DNA of 64,000 bases from an uncultured Clostridia bacterium (GTDB lineage: Bacteria; Bacillota; Clostridia; Oscillospirales; Acutalibacteraceae): the NCBI GenBank assembly GCA_937892115.1, contig CALAUI010000006.1, positions 1 to 64,000 of the forward strand, read 5' to 3'. Shown in pieces: positions 1 to 7,664 of this stretch (position 1 is the first letter of the stretch; every line of letters begins with the position of its first letter). The notes under the pieces are model-generated. The model did not search any database and was not told the origin of the DNA. It saw only the letters and a program-made list of their open reading frames with translations. A program made the position numbers and the translations under genes.

Positions 1-7
1 CTTCCTT

Positions 8-55
8 TTTGGCAGGGGCAGAAGGACTTGAACCCTCGGCACGCGGTTTTGGAGA
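8..55. repeat. Left attachment-site repeat (48 bp, tRNA-Trp 3' fragment)
   Basis: Identical over 48 bp to 25223-25270, which covers the 3' CCA end through the anticodon region of the intact tRNA-Trp. The sequences diverge immediately after each copy. This is the displaced tRNA 3' end left by site-specific integration. The rest of 1-320 has no gene apart from the arm repeat at 174-211. Confidence 0.92.
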
Positions 56-173
56 ATTTCCAAAAAAGAATTATTGTGCATTATGTTGTGTTATTTAGTG
101 TTAATATTGTTTAATTTGTACGAAGAATTATTCTGTATTAGCACTGAAACGCCATGTCGGAGAATACTTTTTT

Positions 174-211
174 AAAAAGTGTTAGACAATCGTTAGACAA
201 AGTGTTAGACA
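174..211. repeat. Left integrase arm-site candidate (28-bp repeat plus third GTTAGACA box)
   Basis: Bases 174-201 are identical to 25115-25142 at the other end. GTTAGACA occurs at 181-188, 192-199 and 204-211. The right end also has three copies (25122, 25133, 25155). Paired short boxes near both att cores of a tRNA-targeting element are what arm-type integrase sites look like. Binding is inferred. Confidence 0.75.
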
Positions 212-320
212 CTTTGATTTTGACCGAAAAAATAATTACATTTTACTCGTTAATTTATGCTGCAATCACTCCACAAATATCAATATCAAAAAAGCATAAA
301 TAAAGGAGCGATATTTAACC

Positions 321-674
321 ATGAAAACTATCGAATATATAAAATGCGGAGACTACTATATTCCCGATCTGAAGCTGCCGGAGCAGGAGGTTTTGCCGCT
401 CGGTAAATTCGGCAGAATGAGGCTGAAATATCTCCGTGAGAACAGTCCGTATCTGTATAACAATCATCTGCTCAACGGCACACTCAACAAGCATTGCGCA
501 GAGGTCGAAGCCAAAGCTGAAGCTCGCCTTGCGGAGCTCATTGAGGCGATGGCAAGAGCCGAAGGAGTGACCGAAGCACTCAAAGCCTCCGACCCGATGA
601 AATGGATTGGCGTGATGAACAGCATCAAAGCATCAGCAGAGGAAATCATTATTAATGATGTTGTATTTACATAA
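321..674 (+). CDS. tnpV: TnpV family mobile-element protein
   Basis: A 117-residue protein resembling TnpV, a small protein found on many Firmicutes transposons and integrative elements. It has the typical N-terminal stretch with Gly-Asp-Tyr-Tyr-Ile-Pro, a Lys-Phe-Gly-Arg-Met block and a C-terminal Met-Lys-Trp-Ile-Gly-Val-Met-Asn segment. Start is ATG with AAGGAG about 13 bases upstream. It is the only plus-strand gene in the left half of the element, lies just inside the left arm repeat, and is convergent with the defence operon. The molecular role of TnpV is not established. Confidence 0.8.
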   Translation: MKTIEYIKCGDYYIPDLKLPEQEVLPLGKFGRMRLKYLRENSPYLYNNHLLNGTLNKHCAEVEAKAEARLAELIEAMARAEGVTEALKASDPMKWIGVMNSIKASAEEIIINDVVFT

Positions 675-812
675 TTTTACATTTAAATAAAAGAAATGCA
701 CTCATAGTATCTTTCTTCAAAGTTTGAGTTATTTCTATTACTGAATATACTGACCGTACTTGTATGCTTTTTTGACCAAAACAGCTTTTCTTTTTACTTT
801 CTAATCATTCTT

Positions 813-953
813 GGCAAGTTACCAGCAAGTTAAATCATAACTAAATATAGTTGTTAAGCAGGTCAAAACGCTATATATAGTACTTTTATGGTGCTAAACA
901 ATGAGTTTTTCTCATATCGGCAAGTTACCAGCAAGTTACCGGCAAGTTAAATC
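813..953. repeat. Two short tandem arrays of an 11-bp CAAGTTACCRG unit
   Basis: The unit CAAGTTACC(A/G)G occurs about twice at 814-834 and three times at 920-950, each array ending in AAGTTAAATCA. The arrays sit just beyond the stop codon of the AlbA_2 gene (minus strand ends at 952). No gene, promoter or terminator is recognised in 675-951. In several AlbA_2 relatives short repeats of related sequence encode C-terminal Lys-Leu-Pro-Ala-Ser-type motifs, so these could be eroded coding sequence. That reading is speculative. Confidence 0.6.
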
Positions 954-2400
954 AGGCCCATATAGGAATATACTTCATATATCGTGGGGCTGTTGTTGGA
1001 TCCAATGGACGAATATAATCTAAATCAACAGCCTCTTTTATTAATCTTGATATACTGCCGGACGAAGAATCCTTAACGCCAAATCTCTCACGTAAAGAGC
1101 TATTAGTTAGTTGTTCACCTTGAATATATTTGATGCAAGCGTGCAGATAACAGGCCCATAATTTATCTTCAATGGAGATATTTGAAAACGGCATATCAGA
1201 AAACAAAGTTACTCTTGTGCTATCTTCATATAACTCTATTTTAGGTGCAGGTAATTGTGCCAACTCACAGGAAATAGCAATTTTATCCCACCCGGTTCCT
1301 AATTCTTCACACATTCTCAAGCGACGCATTAATTCTGCTAATTTTTCGTTTCTCGATTTCGGAGGATTATCAATTATTCTCTTAATATCAACAAGCGGTG
1401 TACCGGAGTTAGTTATCTCTATTCGATTATTAAAAACCTCAACCACCGGTCCGGTACCTGTAATAGAAAAATCCTGATGAATTAAAGCGTTTGCAACAGC
1501 TTCTCTGATTGCCAAAATAGGGTAAGCAGTTTTTTTCTCACGCAATGCTCCAGAAATAACTTCTTTTGTTGGAATTAGTGCTTCAATAAATTTAATAAGG
1601 CCCTCAAAACCAACGACATATCCTTTTCCGCCAATATCCTCTTTTAGCATATCAAGACGATTGTTTCCACTATACTGAACAACACGAATTGCTTTTCGTG
1701 AAATACGGGGAAAATCAGAAAGGTGTTTCGCCAGCAGAACGGCACCAAGATTTGTGACGGCATACAGACCGTTATCCTGCCTGACAAGGATGCCCTCTTC
1801 CAACATATAGTGGGCGACTCCATCATTGTCAGAGGGTTGCGGTATGCCAAGGATATCGAAGTATACAGAATAGTCAAGCAGACGAAGTGCTTCATTAAGT
1901 TCCAGGTCTTGTTTTGAATAGCGTTCCTCAAATCTGGTGTTGCGGATACGATCCCATAACTGTGCCTGAACAGCAGGATATTCGTTCAATTTCTTTGTAT
2001 AGCTCCCGATTCTGATATAGTCAACTTTTTCAAACATTACTGTTTGTTGAGCCGCTCTATATATTATGAGCACACCAACATCTTTATCATTCATTGATGC
2101 AGTATAAAATTCAAAATCTGCATTTCGCGAAAGTAATGAACGTAACCAATTTTCCAATTCTTGATTACCCTTTTTTAATGTTTGTAAGTTATACTGAGTT
2201 CCGACAATCTCATGCGTTGAGTCATCAATGCCCCAAAGCATATAGGCGCAGCTTTTTTCACACATTGCTGCACTATTTGCCAATGCGCTGATATCTCTTC
2301 CAATCATGTAGGGGTCATAATTGTCATGCTTAAACTCAACCCACTGGGTTTCATTTGGTAGTTTTATCAATTCATTTATTAACTTGTCTAAATTTTCCAT
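952..2400 (-). CDS. AlbA_2 (Schlafen-type) putative ATP-binding/DNA-binding protein
   Basis: About 482 residues. The N-terminal ~130 residues match the AlbA_2 domain (Glu-Phe-Lys near residue 20, Asp-Ile-Ser-Ala-Leu-Ala-Asn-Ser-Ala, Leu-Trp-Gly-Ile-Asp-Asp). The middle matches COG2865-type proteins (Ile-Arg-Glu-Ala-Val-Ala-Asn-Ala-Leu-Ile-His-Gln-Asp, then Glu-Leu-Gly-Thr-Gly-Trp), and a winged-helix region is likely at the C-terminus. I chose the ATG at 2400, preceded by AGGATGTGAT. TTG/ATG codons at 2424 and 2421 touch the hsdR stop as TGATG and are the alternative. It is last in the defence operon and translationally close to hsdR. AlbA_2 proteins are often linked to type I RM loci. Its function here is unknown. 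Confidence 0.8.
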   Translation of the reverse strand: MENLDKLINELIKLPNETQWVEFKHDNYDPYMIGRDISALANSAAMCEKSCAYMLWGIDDSTHEIVGTQYNLQTLKKGNQELENWLRSLLSRNADFEFYTASMNDKDVGVLIIYRAAQQTVMFEKVDYIRIGSYTKKLNEYPAVQAQLWDRIRNTRFEERYSKQDLELNEALRLLDYSVYFDILGIPQPSDNDGVAHYMLEEGILVRQDNGLYAVTNLGAVLLAKHLSDFPRISRKAIRVVQYSGNNRLDMLKEDIGGKGYVVGFEGLIKFIEALIPTKEVISGALREKKTAYPILAIREAVANALIHQDFSITGTGPVVEVFNNRIEITNSGTPLVDIKRIIDNPPKSRNEKLAELMRRLRMCEELGTGWDKIAISCELAQLPAPKIELYEDSTRVTLFSDMPFSNISIEDKLWACYLHACIKYIQGEQLTNSSLRERFGVKDSSSGSISRLIKEAVDLDYIRPLDPTTAPRYMKYIPIWA

Positions 2401-2420
2401 TTTATCACATCCTGTAAGCA

Positions 2421-5336
2421 TCAATAATACTGCTCAACATACTTGTATGCTTTTTCTAACAGTTCATTATCAAACATTCTTTTTTTGGCAAACACTGTTC
2501 TGAGGGCTTTTTCAACATCGTTCCTTCCTTGATCGGTATCCTGCCAACCGGGGAAGCGAACGATTTTCACTATTTCATCTATCTCGTTTACAATTCGCTC
2601 AACGATAATCGGTGTACTGCGGTTTTTAACGCTGTTGAACAACTCGGTTAAAGCCGCTTTGCCCTTTTCTTCCTGACTGAGCACGGGCTCCTCTGCCTGA
2701 GCTTTTCTTACGGCGGCAGCGGTGTCTTTTGCAAGATCGAGCAGGTTTTTCAAAAATTCAACACCGTTAAGTATTCCCTGCTCATGCTGCTTTCTTAACT
2801 GCTCAAGGCGTTCACCGAGCTTGATGAAAACCGGGTCATCGGTATGCCCTTTAATAATTGCCGCAAGGTTGATTTCAATTTTCTTTGCAGCTTTTTTGCT
2901 CTTCTCTTTATCATTGATGAATTGCTCAATGATATCAGCATCAGCTTCAAGCACATCTACATCGCCGTTTATACCGATTGCGGTAATGTTTTCCTGAACA
3001 AGTTCAATTGTTTTGGGGCCGAGTGCGCTCCAGATCAGATGGCCGGTATCATCCGAAGGACGAACGGATTCGTAAACGGTGGACAGCCATTTGTAATCAA
3101 ATTTGTGAGCATCAAGGCAGGAATCGGGGGAAACAATGTTCCAGATTCGATGAAGAACACGGTAATCGGCACCAAACTTATCTCTTGTTTCATCGTCGGG
3201 CAGGCACTGCTGTGCGGCGGCAAGACCCTCCCAAGAGGAATTCGTTCTGTCAACGCCGGGGAAATACAGCAGGCACTTTTCAATGAGCTCCGGTATTTTC
3301 TGTTTAATGTCATCAATGTTTTTGATAACATTTCTCATGCTTTCTTCGTCAAAGTTGAGTGCTCTGGCAAATCTTTCAAAAACACCTATGTAGTCAACAA
3401 TCAAGCCGTTCGGCTTGTCGCCGTAAACGCGGTTGGTGCGGCAGATAGCCTGAAGCAAGGTGTGGTCCTTCATGGGCTTATCAAGGTACTGCACCTGCAG
3501 AATCGGAGCATCGAATCCGGTGAGAAGCTTTGATGTAACTATGAGCAGCTTGATGGGAACGCGGGGGTCTCTGAATTTGTCAAGCAGCTTCTGCTCTTCA
3601 TCTGATGAACGGCGGTAGGCAATGTAACGGTTCTCTTTGTCGTTGTTGGTGTCCATTACAATCTCGGTATAGTAAGGGCTTCCGAACAGCAGGTCGAGCT
3701 GTTCCTTGTAGAGTACACAGCTTTCACGGTCATAGCACACAACCATACCTTTAAAACCGTTTGGTGCAACCTTTGACCTGAAATGGTCATATATATGCTG
3801 ACAGACTTTTTCGATTCTGTCGGGAGCCTTGATTAAAGCTTCGGTTTTTACCCTTCTTGCAAGGCTGCTTTTTTGCTCCTCGGTAATGTCTTCCGTCAGC
3901 CTGTCAAATTCTTCGTCAATTGTATCCTGGTCAATATGAAGTTCAACCGGAACGGTTTCAAAATTGAGCGGCAGAGTGGCACCGTCACGGATGGAGTCGG
4001 AAAAAGAATACCTGCTCATATATCCGGCAGCATCCTGAGCGGCACCAAAGGTTGCAAAAGTATTGTGGTCAAGGTGATTGATGGGAGTACCGGTCAGTCC
4101 GAAGAAAAATGCATTCGGCAATGCAGTGCGCATATTTGCACCGAGGTTACCTTCCTGAGTGCGGTGAGCCTCATCTACCATCAGAATAATATTGTCTCTC
4201 TGATTGAGCGCGCCTTCGATATTATCGAACAAAAAGATTGTGGTGATGATTATTTTCCTGACATCACCTATCAGCTTTTCGGCAAGGTCTTTTTTGCTCT
4301 CAGCAATTTCAATATTAGGCACCTTTGACTGGCTGAATGTGGCGTAAATCTGTTTTTCAAGGTCGATTCGGTCAAGCACAATGATTATCGTGGCGTTGTT
4401 CAGCTCGCTTGTCATTCTGAGCTTCTGAGCCGCGAAAACCATAAGGTAGGATTTGCCGCTGCCCTGAAAGTGCCAGATCAGGCCCTTTTTAGGTTTGCCG
4501 CCTTTTACACGCTCAACAATCATATTTGCCCCTTCGTATTGCTGATAGCGGCAAACAATCTTTATCTTTCTGTTCTTTTTATCTGTTGAAAAGATGGTGA
4601 AATACCTGAAGATATCAAGCACGGTTTCCTGCTTTATCATTGCGCTTATGCTGCGCTGCACATCGGCGAGAGTACCCTCACTTTTATTTTCAGGCACATG
4701 CCAAGGACCCCAATGAGTAACGCCGGCGTTAATTGAGCCGTATCTGAAGCGCTTGCCCTCAGTTGCAAAGTTAAAGATGTTAGACACAAACATTCCGGGA
4801 ATGCTTTTTTCATAGGCAAGGATATCTTCGGCGCCGTCAATCCATGAGATTGCCTCACGGGTGGCGGTTTTGATTTCGCCGATAACAACAGGAAAACCGT
4901 TTATCAGCAGAACGATATCGAGCCTTTTGCCGCCGTCAATCTGAGGGTATACCCACTGATTTGTGACAACATATCTATTCAGGGCAAGCTCCTCGGGTGA
5001 GCCCATTCCGAAGAGTTTAATCGGGATAAAGCCGTGATTTTTACCGAAAGGATAGGAATTTTTCTCAAAAATCTGGTTTTTGAATTCTTCGTTTATTGAA
5101 ATCAGGTCAGCTGCATTTGCTTTCATAAACAGCGGGCGCAGTTTGATAATAACCTCATCGGCAAAGGAAGGATTTGCGGCAATTTCGGGATTGAGCCTTA
5201 TCAACGCATCACGCACCATTGGTTCAACCATAACATCGGCATAGTGTCTCGGCAGTTTTTCGGCGGGAATATATTCCCAACCCTGGTTTACCAATGTATC
5301 GATTATCATCTGCTCAATCGTTGCTTCATTATGCAT
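2421..5336 (-). CDS. hsdR: Type I restriction enzyme R subunit (HsdR)
   Basis: A 971-residue endonuclease/translocase subunit. The N-terminal nuclease core is visible as Leu-Asp-Ile-Val-Leu (Asp140) and Gly-Glu-Ile-Lys (Glu154, Lys156), a PD-(D/E)xK site. The SF2 motor follows: Walker A Gln-Gly-Ser-Gly-Lys-Ser (291-296), DEAH box (388-391), Thr-Gly-Thr-Pro near 415, and later helicase motifs. Length is normal for HsdR. Start ATG has AAAGGAG 8 bases upstream. It cuts DNA unmodified at the HsdS-defined site. All catalytic residues appear intact, so restriction should be active. Confidence 0.96.
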   Translation of the reverse strand: MHNEATIEQMIIDTLVNQGWEYIPAEKLPRHYADVMVEPMVRDALIRLNPEIAANPSFADEVIIKLRPLFMKANAADLISINEEFKNQIFEKNSYPFGKNHGFIPIKLFGMGSPEELALNRYVVTNQWVYPQIDGGKRLDIVLLINGFPVVIGEIKTATREAISWIDGAEDILAYEKSIPGMFVSNIFNFATEGKRFRYGSINAGVTHWGPWHVPENKSEGTLADVQRSISAMIKQETVLDIFRYFTIFSTDKKNRKIKIVCRYQQYEGANMIVERVKGGKPKKGLIWHFQGSGKSYLMVFAAQKLRMTSELNNATIIIVLDRIDLEKQIYATFSQSKVPNIEIAESKKDLAEKLIGDVRKIIITTIFLFDNIEGALNQRDNIILMVDEAHRTQEGNLGANMRTALPNAFFFGLTGTPINHLDHNTFATFGAAQDAAGYMSRYSFSDSIRDGATLPLNFETVPVELHIDQDTIDEEFDRLTEDITEEQKSSLARRVKTEALIKAPDRIEKVCQHIYDHFRSKVAPNGFKGMVVCYDRESCVLYKEQLDLLFGSPYYTEIVMDTNNDKENRYIAYRRSSDEEQKLLDKFRDPRVPIKLLIVTSKLLTGFDAPILQVQYLDKPMKDHTLLQAICRTNRVYGDKPNGLIVDYIGVFERFARALNFDEESMRNVIKNIDDIKQKIPELIEKCLLYFPGVDRTNSSWEGLAAAQQCLPDDETRDKFGADYRVLHRIWNIVSPDSCLDAHKFDYKWLSTVYESVRPSDDTGHLIWSALGPKTIELVQENITAIGINGDVDVLEADADIIEQFINDKEKSKKAAKKIEINLAAIIKGHTDDPVFIKLGERLEQLRKQHEQGILNGVEFLKNLLDLAKDTAAAVRKAQAEEPVLSQEEKGKAALTELFNSVKNRSTPIIVERIVNEIDEIVKIVRFPGWQDTDQGRNDVEKALRTVFAKKRMFDNELLEKAYKYVEQYY

Positions 5337-5392
5337 ATCAACAACTCCTTTTCAAGCATCATCAAAATACTTTTGCATTTATACATTACCAA

Positions 5393-6082
5393 TCACTTCT
5401 TTTCAGCTTCAGCCCATGCCTGAACACAAATATTGTGAATGATATTATGAATATCATAAGAATAGATTTCGCCGCTATTCAAATCGCATTCAAATAGCAA
5501 TCCTTCATCATCAAAATACAGCTTATTGTATTTTTTGCTTTTTGTATTTTGATAAGAAATAACAACCGAGGTTATTTCTTTCAAATCTTGAATATCATAT
5601 TCATCGAATGAGTCTGAAAAAACATACAAATCTATATCTACAAATCCGGCGTAGCTTGATTTGTTCAATTTGTCAATTTTCTTTTCTATTGTATTGATAA
5701 TATTCCCGGTTGAGTGCCATTTTGCCTCCGGGATATATCCACCTATCTGCCCGTTGTATTCAAAAATCTTATTTCCGTGTTTTTCAAAATTATATATTTT
5801 TGATTTTTCAACCGAAGAAATAGACTTTCCCTGCAAATACTTATCAAAGAATGCTTTCTGATCTTCGTTATCGGTGCATCGAGTCACTTCAATACCACAG
5901 GTATCGGATAAGTGAATATCCGGACTATCCGAATGAACGGCACTTTCCATTTTTTCGGCAAACAAAGCTTTCAATGTCAACAATGCTCTGATTTCATAAA
6001 AATATTTGATGTTTTGAGTGTTCAATGCTAAACCTCTTCGTAATTCTATTTGTGAATACTCCACATTTAAACGTTTATGCAT
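5393..6082 (-). CDS. Unknown 229-residue protein in the RM operon
   Basis: I do not recognise the family. The protein has a charged N-terminal region, then Ser-Pro-Asp-Ile about 10 residues before Gly-Ile-Glu-Val-Thr (residues ~50-65). That spacing recalls a PD-(D/E)xK-like core, but the Lys is replaced by Thr, so this is only a weak hint. No signal peptide or membrane segment is seen. It lies between HsdS half-cassette A (8-bp overlap) and hsdR (56-bp gap) on the same strand. The ATG at 6082 has no clear Shine-Dalgarno sequence. It may be an accessory defence protein acquired with the cassettes. Confidence 0.6.
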   Translation of the reverse strand: MHKRLNVEYSQIELRRGLALNTQNIKYFYEIRALLTLKALFAEKMESAVHSDSPDIHLSDTCGIEVTRCTDNEDQKAFFDKYLQGKSISSVEKSKIYNFEKHGNKIFEYNGQIGGYIPEAKWHSTGNIINTIEKKIDKLNKSSYAGFVDIDLYVFSDSFDEYDIQDLKEITSVVISYQNTKSKKYNKLYFDDEGLLFECDLNSGEIYSYDIHNIIHNICVQAWAEAEKK

Positions 6083-6647
6083 TCATATAAGACAGATGTT
6101 TTCGGTGTAATCCTTGAGTATATTTTGATTTATCGCTCTGTTTCATAAACTCCGAAAAACGCTTTTGTTCTTCCAAAGTCGGTAAACAGATTTGTAAATC
6201 ACCATATTCTTGAGCGTTTATATTGGGTTGTCCCACCGCTCGCTGCGTTTTCTTTACAAAGTCCTCATAGAATGCAGATTTCGTAAAACCGAACACGTAG
6301 TCTGGAAGGACTTTTGCTCTATCAGGAATCAGTCGAATTAAGAATCCCGCATAGATCCCGCGACCATATTCTGCTTTGTATCTGAAGGTCTTTCCAACGG
6401 TATTCCCAGACCTTGCGAACAGAATATCTCCGTCTTTCAACAGGTATTTTTCATCTATTGCATTAGGAGACTTAACATCATTGTTGAGTTCGCCCGTATC
6501 GGTTATATCTGTTATTCGGATATAACGGGTAGTGCCGTCGTAGTCTGTAGCTGCAGCCCCAGAACCATAAGCAAGCTTGCCAACGCAAATATCTTTTAGC
6601 GTTACGACTTTCAATCCCTTTTCATTTGAAATAGGGTCTCCAAACAT
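6075..6647 (-). CDS. Silent HsdS half-cassette A (single target-recognition domain)
   Basis: 190 codons encoding one HsdS target-recognition domain, beginning Met-Phe-Gly-Asp-Pro and ending near Lys-Gln-Ser-Asp-Lys-Ser-Lys. Those two motifs match the centre and C-terminus of the full HsdS at 10551-11636, so it aligns to the second half only. The first target domain and central helices are missing, and no ribosome site precedes the ATG, which lies inside a 20-bp repeat shared with hsdS. Best read as a storage cassette expressed only after recombination into hsdS. Independent translation as a half-subunit is the alternative. Confidence 0.82.
   Translation of the reverse strand: MFGDPISNEKGLKVVTLKDICVGKLAYGSGAAATDYDGTTRYIRITDITDTGELNNDVKSPNAIDEKYLLKDGDILFARSGNTVGKTFRYKAEYGRGIYAGFLIRLIPDRAKVLPDYVFGFTKSAFYEDFVKKTQRAVGQPNINAQEYGDLQICLPTLEEQKRFSEFMKQSDKSKYTQGLHRKHLSYMNA
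6122..6142. repeat. Cassette repeat R2, copy in half-cassette A
   Basis: A 21-bp sequence identical to 6676-6696 and 10622-10642, encoding the Gln-Ser-Asp-Lys-Ser-Lys motif at the end of each interchangeable target domain. Likely downstream crossover site for cassette exchange. Confidence 0.8.
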
Positions 6648-7201
6648 CTCGATAAATTGCGATTTGAAACTACAAATTTTGATTTATCGCTCTGTTTGAT
6701 AAAATCGGCAAACTGCTTTTGGACATCAATCGGTGGCAGTGCTATTTCCATATTCTTGATGTATGAGACGGCCCCAATATTCTTGATGGCAGACCCTTTG
6801 GTTTCAAGCTGGTCAACTGAATTTCTCATATAAGTGAGAAATACCTCTGGAAGCATTTTCCCATTCAAATGGAATTTACATAGAGCCTGATTGATAATTC
6901 CACGTTCCGCCTCTTCAGGTAATTGATAAAGACAGCCGATAGTACCTGAGCAACTCATAATAAAATCACCGGGACCGCAAGAAAAGCGTTTTAGCTCTTG
7001 GTATTTTTCTTGTGTAACATAGCTTTCTCCCAAATCTGCTGACCTTTGAATAGCATTCTTTTGCTCATATACTTTGACAGTTCCGAGCCCTTTTTTGACA
7101 AAGAAACCGACCTTTAGTGCACTGCCAAATGGTCCACGAACAATTGAGTCACATAACGTTTCCAACTTTACGAGCGGCCATCCTTTTTCAGCAGAAAACA
7201 T
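6611..7201 (-). CDS. Silent HsdS half-cassette B (single target-recognition domain)
   Basis: 196 codons with a second, different target-recognition domain (Met-Phe-Ser-Ala-Glu-Lys-Gly at the start, Phe-Ile-Lys-Gln-Ser-Asp-Lys-Ser-Lys-Phe near the end). In-frame upstream codons read Ser-Gln-Phe-Ile-Glu-Met as in full HsdS, but a TAG stop lies only six codons further up, so the cassette has no start of its own except the Met inside the repeat. Its last ~28 codons run out of the shared repeat into cassette A in another frame and are not HsdS-like. Same strand as hsdS. Treated as a silent donor cassette. Confidence 0.82.
   Translation of the reverse strand: MFSAEKGWPLVKLETLCDSIVRGPFGSALKVGFFVKKGLGTVKVYEQKNAIQRSADLGESYVTQEKYQELKRFSCGPGDFIMSCSGTIGCLYQLPEEAERGIINQALCKFHLNGKMLPEVFLTYMRNSVDQLETKGSAIKNIGAVSYIKNMEIALPPIDVQKQFADFIKQSDKSKFVVSNRNLSRCLETLFQMKRD
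6643..6662. repeat. Cassette repeat R1, copy before half-cassette A
   Basis: A 20-bp sequence (plus strand AACATCTCGATAAATTGCGA) identical at 7197-7216 and 11098-11117. On the minus strand in hsdS it encodes Ser-Gln-Phe-Ile-Glu-Met at the boundary before the second target domain. Likely upstream crossover site. Confidence 0.82.
6673..6696. repeat. Cassette repeat R2, copy at the end of half-cassette B
   Basis: Identical over 24 bp to hsdS 10619-10642 and over 21 bp to the cassette A copy at 6122-6142. It lies 10 bp from R1 of cassette A, so the two cassettes are packed head to tail. Confidence 0.8.
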
Positions 7202-7216
7202 CTCGATAAATTGCGA
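7197..7216. repeat. Cassette repeat R1, copy before half-cassette B
   Basis: The third copy of the 20-bp R1 sequence. All copies have the same orientation as the one in hsdS. Confidence 0.82.
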
Positions 7217-7219
7217 CTC

Positions 7220-7660
7220 CTAAACAATTATATTTTTCTCATTGTCCATAAGATCTCTGTTGACTTTTTCCACAAAATCATACAGTTCACCATTGCGCAA
7301 ACATCTTTCTATTCCGCTGGAGTCTTTTTTTACGATTGTAATAACACAATCACCGATTCCTATAGTAAGCCAATAAGCAGCATCGTTATAACGATATTCC
7401 CAAGTTGAATTATAAAACTTACCTCTGTCTGCTCTTACTTCGGCAGTTATAAGTTTCCATTCGGAAGTGTCAAAATGGTTTATTCGGTCCAGTACTTCAT
7501 TTGGGATATTTCTTTCACTTTTTCTTGCATTATAATGAGGTCCGCCAATTTGTAATCCGTGTACGTCCTTCATTTTAAATTGAACGCGTTCAAACAGCGA
7601 GGCCGGTCCGAATTCAATGTGAAATCTCACTAAATCGTTTTTCCACGTTTTTTGCGGCAT
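7220..7660 (-). CDS. Unknown 146-residue protein next to the recombinase
   Basis: Not recognised. It is a compact soluble protein with a central His-Tyr-Asn-Ala-Arg-Lys-Ser-Glu-Arg motif and alternating beta-rich stretches (Tyr-Trp-Leu-Thr-Ile-Gly-Ile-Gly). This layout is faintly like small RelE/DUF4258-type toxin folds, but the similarity is too weak for a call. ATG at 7660 has AGGGTGAT upstream. It starts 5 bp after the recombinase gene and ends just before repeat R1 of cassette B, so it is probably co-transcribed with the recombinase. It could be an accessory of recombination or of defence. Confidence 0.55.
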   Translation of the reverse strand: MPQKTWKNDLVRFHIEFGPASLFERVQFKMKDVHGLQIGGPHYNARKSERNIPNEVLDRINHFDTSEWKLITAEVRADRGKFYNSTWEYRYNDAAYWLTIGIGDCVITIVKKDSSGIERCLRNGELYDFVEKVNRDLMDNEKNIIV

Positions 7661-7664
7661 AAAA

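Noticed and set aside
813..953. CRISPR array
   Set aside because: Units are only 11 bp with no spacers and no cas genes.
2844..3533. A 229-codon plus-strand frame opposite hsdR
   Set aside because: It lies wholly inside a well-supported hsdR with intact motifs, has no ribosome site and no recognisable protein features.
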